Assembly (NCBI GenBank): GCA_016212665.1
Contig: JACREZ010000026.1
Location: forward strand, 1-62,236
Direction of reading: 5' to 3'
From: Ignavibacteriota bacterium
GTDB lineage: Bacteria; Bacteroidota; Ignavibacteria; UBA10030; SZUA-254
Length of the DNA: 62,236 nt
Shown here one piece after another: positions 60,681 to 62,236 of the stretch. Every line of letters begins with the position of its first letter. Position 1 is the first letter of the stretch. The translations under genes were made by a program, and so were the position numbers. The notes below the pieces were generated by a model. That model had not been told where the DNA came from, did no database searches, and worked only from the letters and a program-made list of their open reading frames with translations.

Positions 60681-62093
60681 TTAATACCAACCTAAACGAT
60701 TCAAGATATTATCCGAATATTGTTTAGAAATTTCCTGAAAACGCTCAATTGAACCGCCGAAAAATCCCGCATTAAGAAGGTCCCATTTATTTCCCTGTGT
60801 TGATGCTTCGTTGACAAGTTGATTGAATGGACTTCCAGAGCCTCTTCGGTGTTTCCAACCAAAGCGCCCGACGGGCCCCCAAGCTATTTTAGATTGATGT
60901 GCATATTCAAGAGCATAGAGTAATTCAAATCTATCAAAGAGAGTCTCGTAATCTGTGCTAAGAAAAAAAAGATCGTCAAGGTCTGGTTGAAGGACTTTGA
61001 ACAAATGTTCGCTCCTTGGAGTATAGTTCCTTTCGCGGCCAGGGATATGTTTGAAATTATCAACAGTTTCTGAAATGCCTGATGTAATAGCAAGAATAGC
61101 CGTTGTCTCCTGTTTATATCTATCAGGATCGGAGATTCGTGTATCAAAAATGGTTTTTAAGTTAGCATGATTTCCTGCTGCTAAGGCTGCGATGCCACAT
61201 TTGTACATTAGAAAAAGATTAGGATACCATCGGAGACCGATCCATACAACCTTGCCAGAGGTTGCACCAAGTCTGCTGCTGAGCCGACGAATTGGTAGTG
61301 TTAGTATTTCTCGGTGTATAGTTGTTCCCCAGTAGGCAACAAGAGCTTGCACATTAGATAATTCAGAAAGTGCAGATTCATAAGCACCTAATCTCTGAAT
61401 GAGTTGGTCTGGCGACCATTCGCTCGTTACTGGGAAATTGTCGTCTGCAGTTCGAGATAAAACTTCTCTGATTTGTTTTGAAACGAGATCGTTCAATTCT
61501 ATTCTATGTCTCTCATCGCTTAAGAGTTCCTTTGTTTGTTCGATGACTGTCATATGTTTCTCAGTATTGTTCTGCGTGAGTACGGCAGGGATTGAAATAA
61601 GTAAATCTTCATCCTCCTGTTCTGCTTTTTGGAGAGTAGTGAGCTGTGGCGCGGAAAAAATGAAATCCCCGTCACCGTCCAGATAACCAAAGTGTGGTGT
61701 TTGATGTGAATCTCTGTCGCGAGCAACCATTTGATAGACATACGCCATAACACCATTCGCGGTAATTATACCAGCTGAATCAGCTCCCTTTCCTTGAAGT
61801 GCTTCAAGAAGGTGCCCAGTGAATACAGAATGCTCAGGAAGTGGACCTCCAGCGTCTGAGACCTGCTCGTCGGCCTTACCTGCAGTAAGAACTTGACGAG
61901 TGTGGCGCAGCAACATATCTTTTAGGAAACGAGTTGCACCAGGGCTGAGATGCCGTGTAATTGCTAAGCCACCATAACAAGCATCCATAATAAAAAACAG
62001 ATGCTTTGCCTCAATTAAATCTGCATTCCTCGTCAAGTCGTCCCATCTTATGAGTTTCGCTAGATTGTTGGTACTACCGTCATACGGCACCAA
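60681..62093 (-). pseudogene. Caspase-like (C14) protein, probably N-terminally truncated
   Basis: From the ATG at 62093 there are 470 residues. The first 130 match the second half of a caspase-fold peptidase: MVPYDGS near the start, HLFFIMDACYGG with the catalytic Cys39, RQVLTAGKADEQVSD and HSVFTGHLLEAL. The usual upstream strand with the catalytic His-Gly is not found. The frame stays open upstream to a TAA at 62162-62164, adding LFNRLHDYWGVYSGDKDTWC, in which LHDYWG may be a remnant of the GHG region. After residue 150 follows a helical C-terminal region of unknown family. I infer a decayed gene or one starting unusually; the window edge limits certainty. Confidence 0.6.
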
Positions 62094-62236
62094 GTATCCT
62101 TATCCCCGCTATAGACACCCCAATAATCATGTAACCTATTGAACAATAACGCGTATGACTGTTAGACGAATTCACCGGATGGGTGAAATATCAGGAAAAT
62201 AGAACTTTTCACATTGATGCGAATACAAATAGTACC

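Noticed and set aside
1-62236. tRNA or rRNA genes
   Set aside because: I looked for cloverleaf-like GGTTCGAATCC segments and conserved rRNA blocks in the gaps and found none. A tRNA scan was not possible.

Overview
The window is about 62 kb of dense bacterial DNA, moderately AT-rich, with short gaps and many 1-20 bp gene overlaps. The best taxonomic guess is the Bacteroidota/Chlorobiota/Ignavibacteriota group, most likely an Ignavibacteria-like organism. The support is a long secreted protein ending in a type IX secretion sorting domain (51675-55073, QNYPNPFNP motif), abundant outer-membrane lipoproteins, weak or absent Shine-Dalgarno sequences at many starts, and clusters of degenerate 7-bp repeats in the gaps. 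This is inference from gene content. I saw no rRNA or tRNA gene, no CRISPR array and no transposase.

Layout. 0.1-4.5 kb: complex I membrane genes nuoJ-K-L-M on the minus strand, without nuoA-I upstream. 4.6-5.2 kb: a toxin-first PIN-domain module. 5.4-8.6 kb: an overlapping minus-strand operon of a UPF0175 protein, a PD-(D/E)xK-like protein and a NatAB-type ABC exporter. 8.7-16.2 kb: asnS, a response regulator, a 1,500-residue multi-PAS/GAF histidine kinase and a small beta-barrel protein with a consensus sigma-70 promoter. 16.4-30.4 kb: a plus-strand copper/silver-resistance island. It has CusC, CusB (with an N-terminal heavy-metal-binding domain and a fused C-terminal cupredoxin domain) and CusA. 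Two related cassettes follow, each with a CPMHP/Cys-rich protein and a small cupredoxin, and then Met/His-rich and YtkA/DUF4198-type envelope proteins. Three genes with no obvious metal role (two methyltransferases and an unknown) lie inside it. 30.5-36.6 kb: a repeat-rich lipoprotein, then TatT plus a DctP-DctQ-DctM TRAP transporter preceded by an array of four hairpins. 36.7-45.8 kb: a four-repeat Myb-like protein, a GHL10 glycosyl hydrolase-like protein, secD-secF-STAS with a terminator, purA, a histidine kinase and a CPXCG protein. 46.0-51.3 kb: an ECF sigma factor with an anti-sigma/VWA fusion protein, then a DPP III-like lipoprotein peptidase. 51.7-59.6 kb: the T9SS cargo protein and an RND efflux pair. 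59.6-62.2 kb: a second PIN module bracketed by 56-58 bp direct repeats, a 124-bp inverted-repeat element, and a caspase-like protein that looks truncated at its N terminus.

How genes work together. The Cus pump, its cupredoxins and the Cys/Met-rich periplasmic proteins form a coherent Cu(I)/Ag(I) binding and export system. The sigma factor and its anti-sigma fusion form an envelope-stress style switch. TatT and DctPQM form one uptake system. The most unusual features are families of short repeats with a fixed 7-bp period but different unit sequences, which recur in at least nine gaps and have also been captured in frame inside cusA; the duplicated copper cassettes that share their outer genes but not their middle gene; and the repeat-bracketed toxin-first PIN module beside a truncated caspase-like gene.
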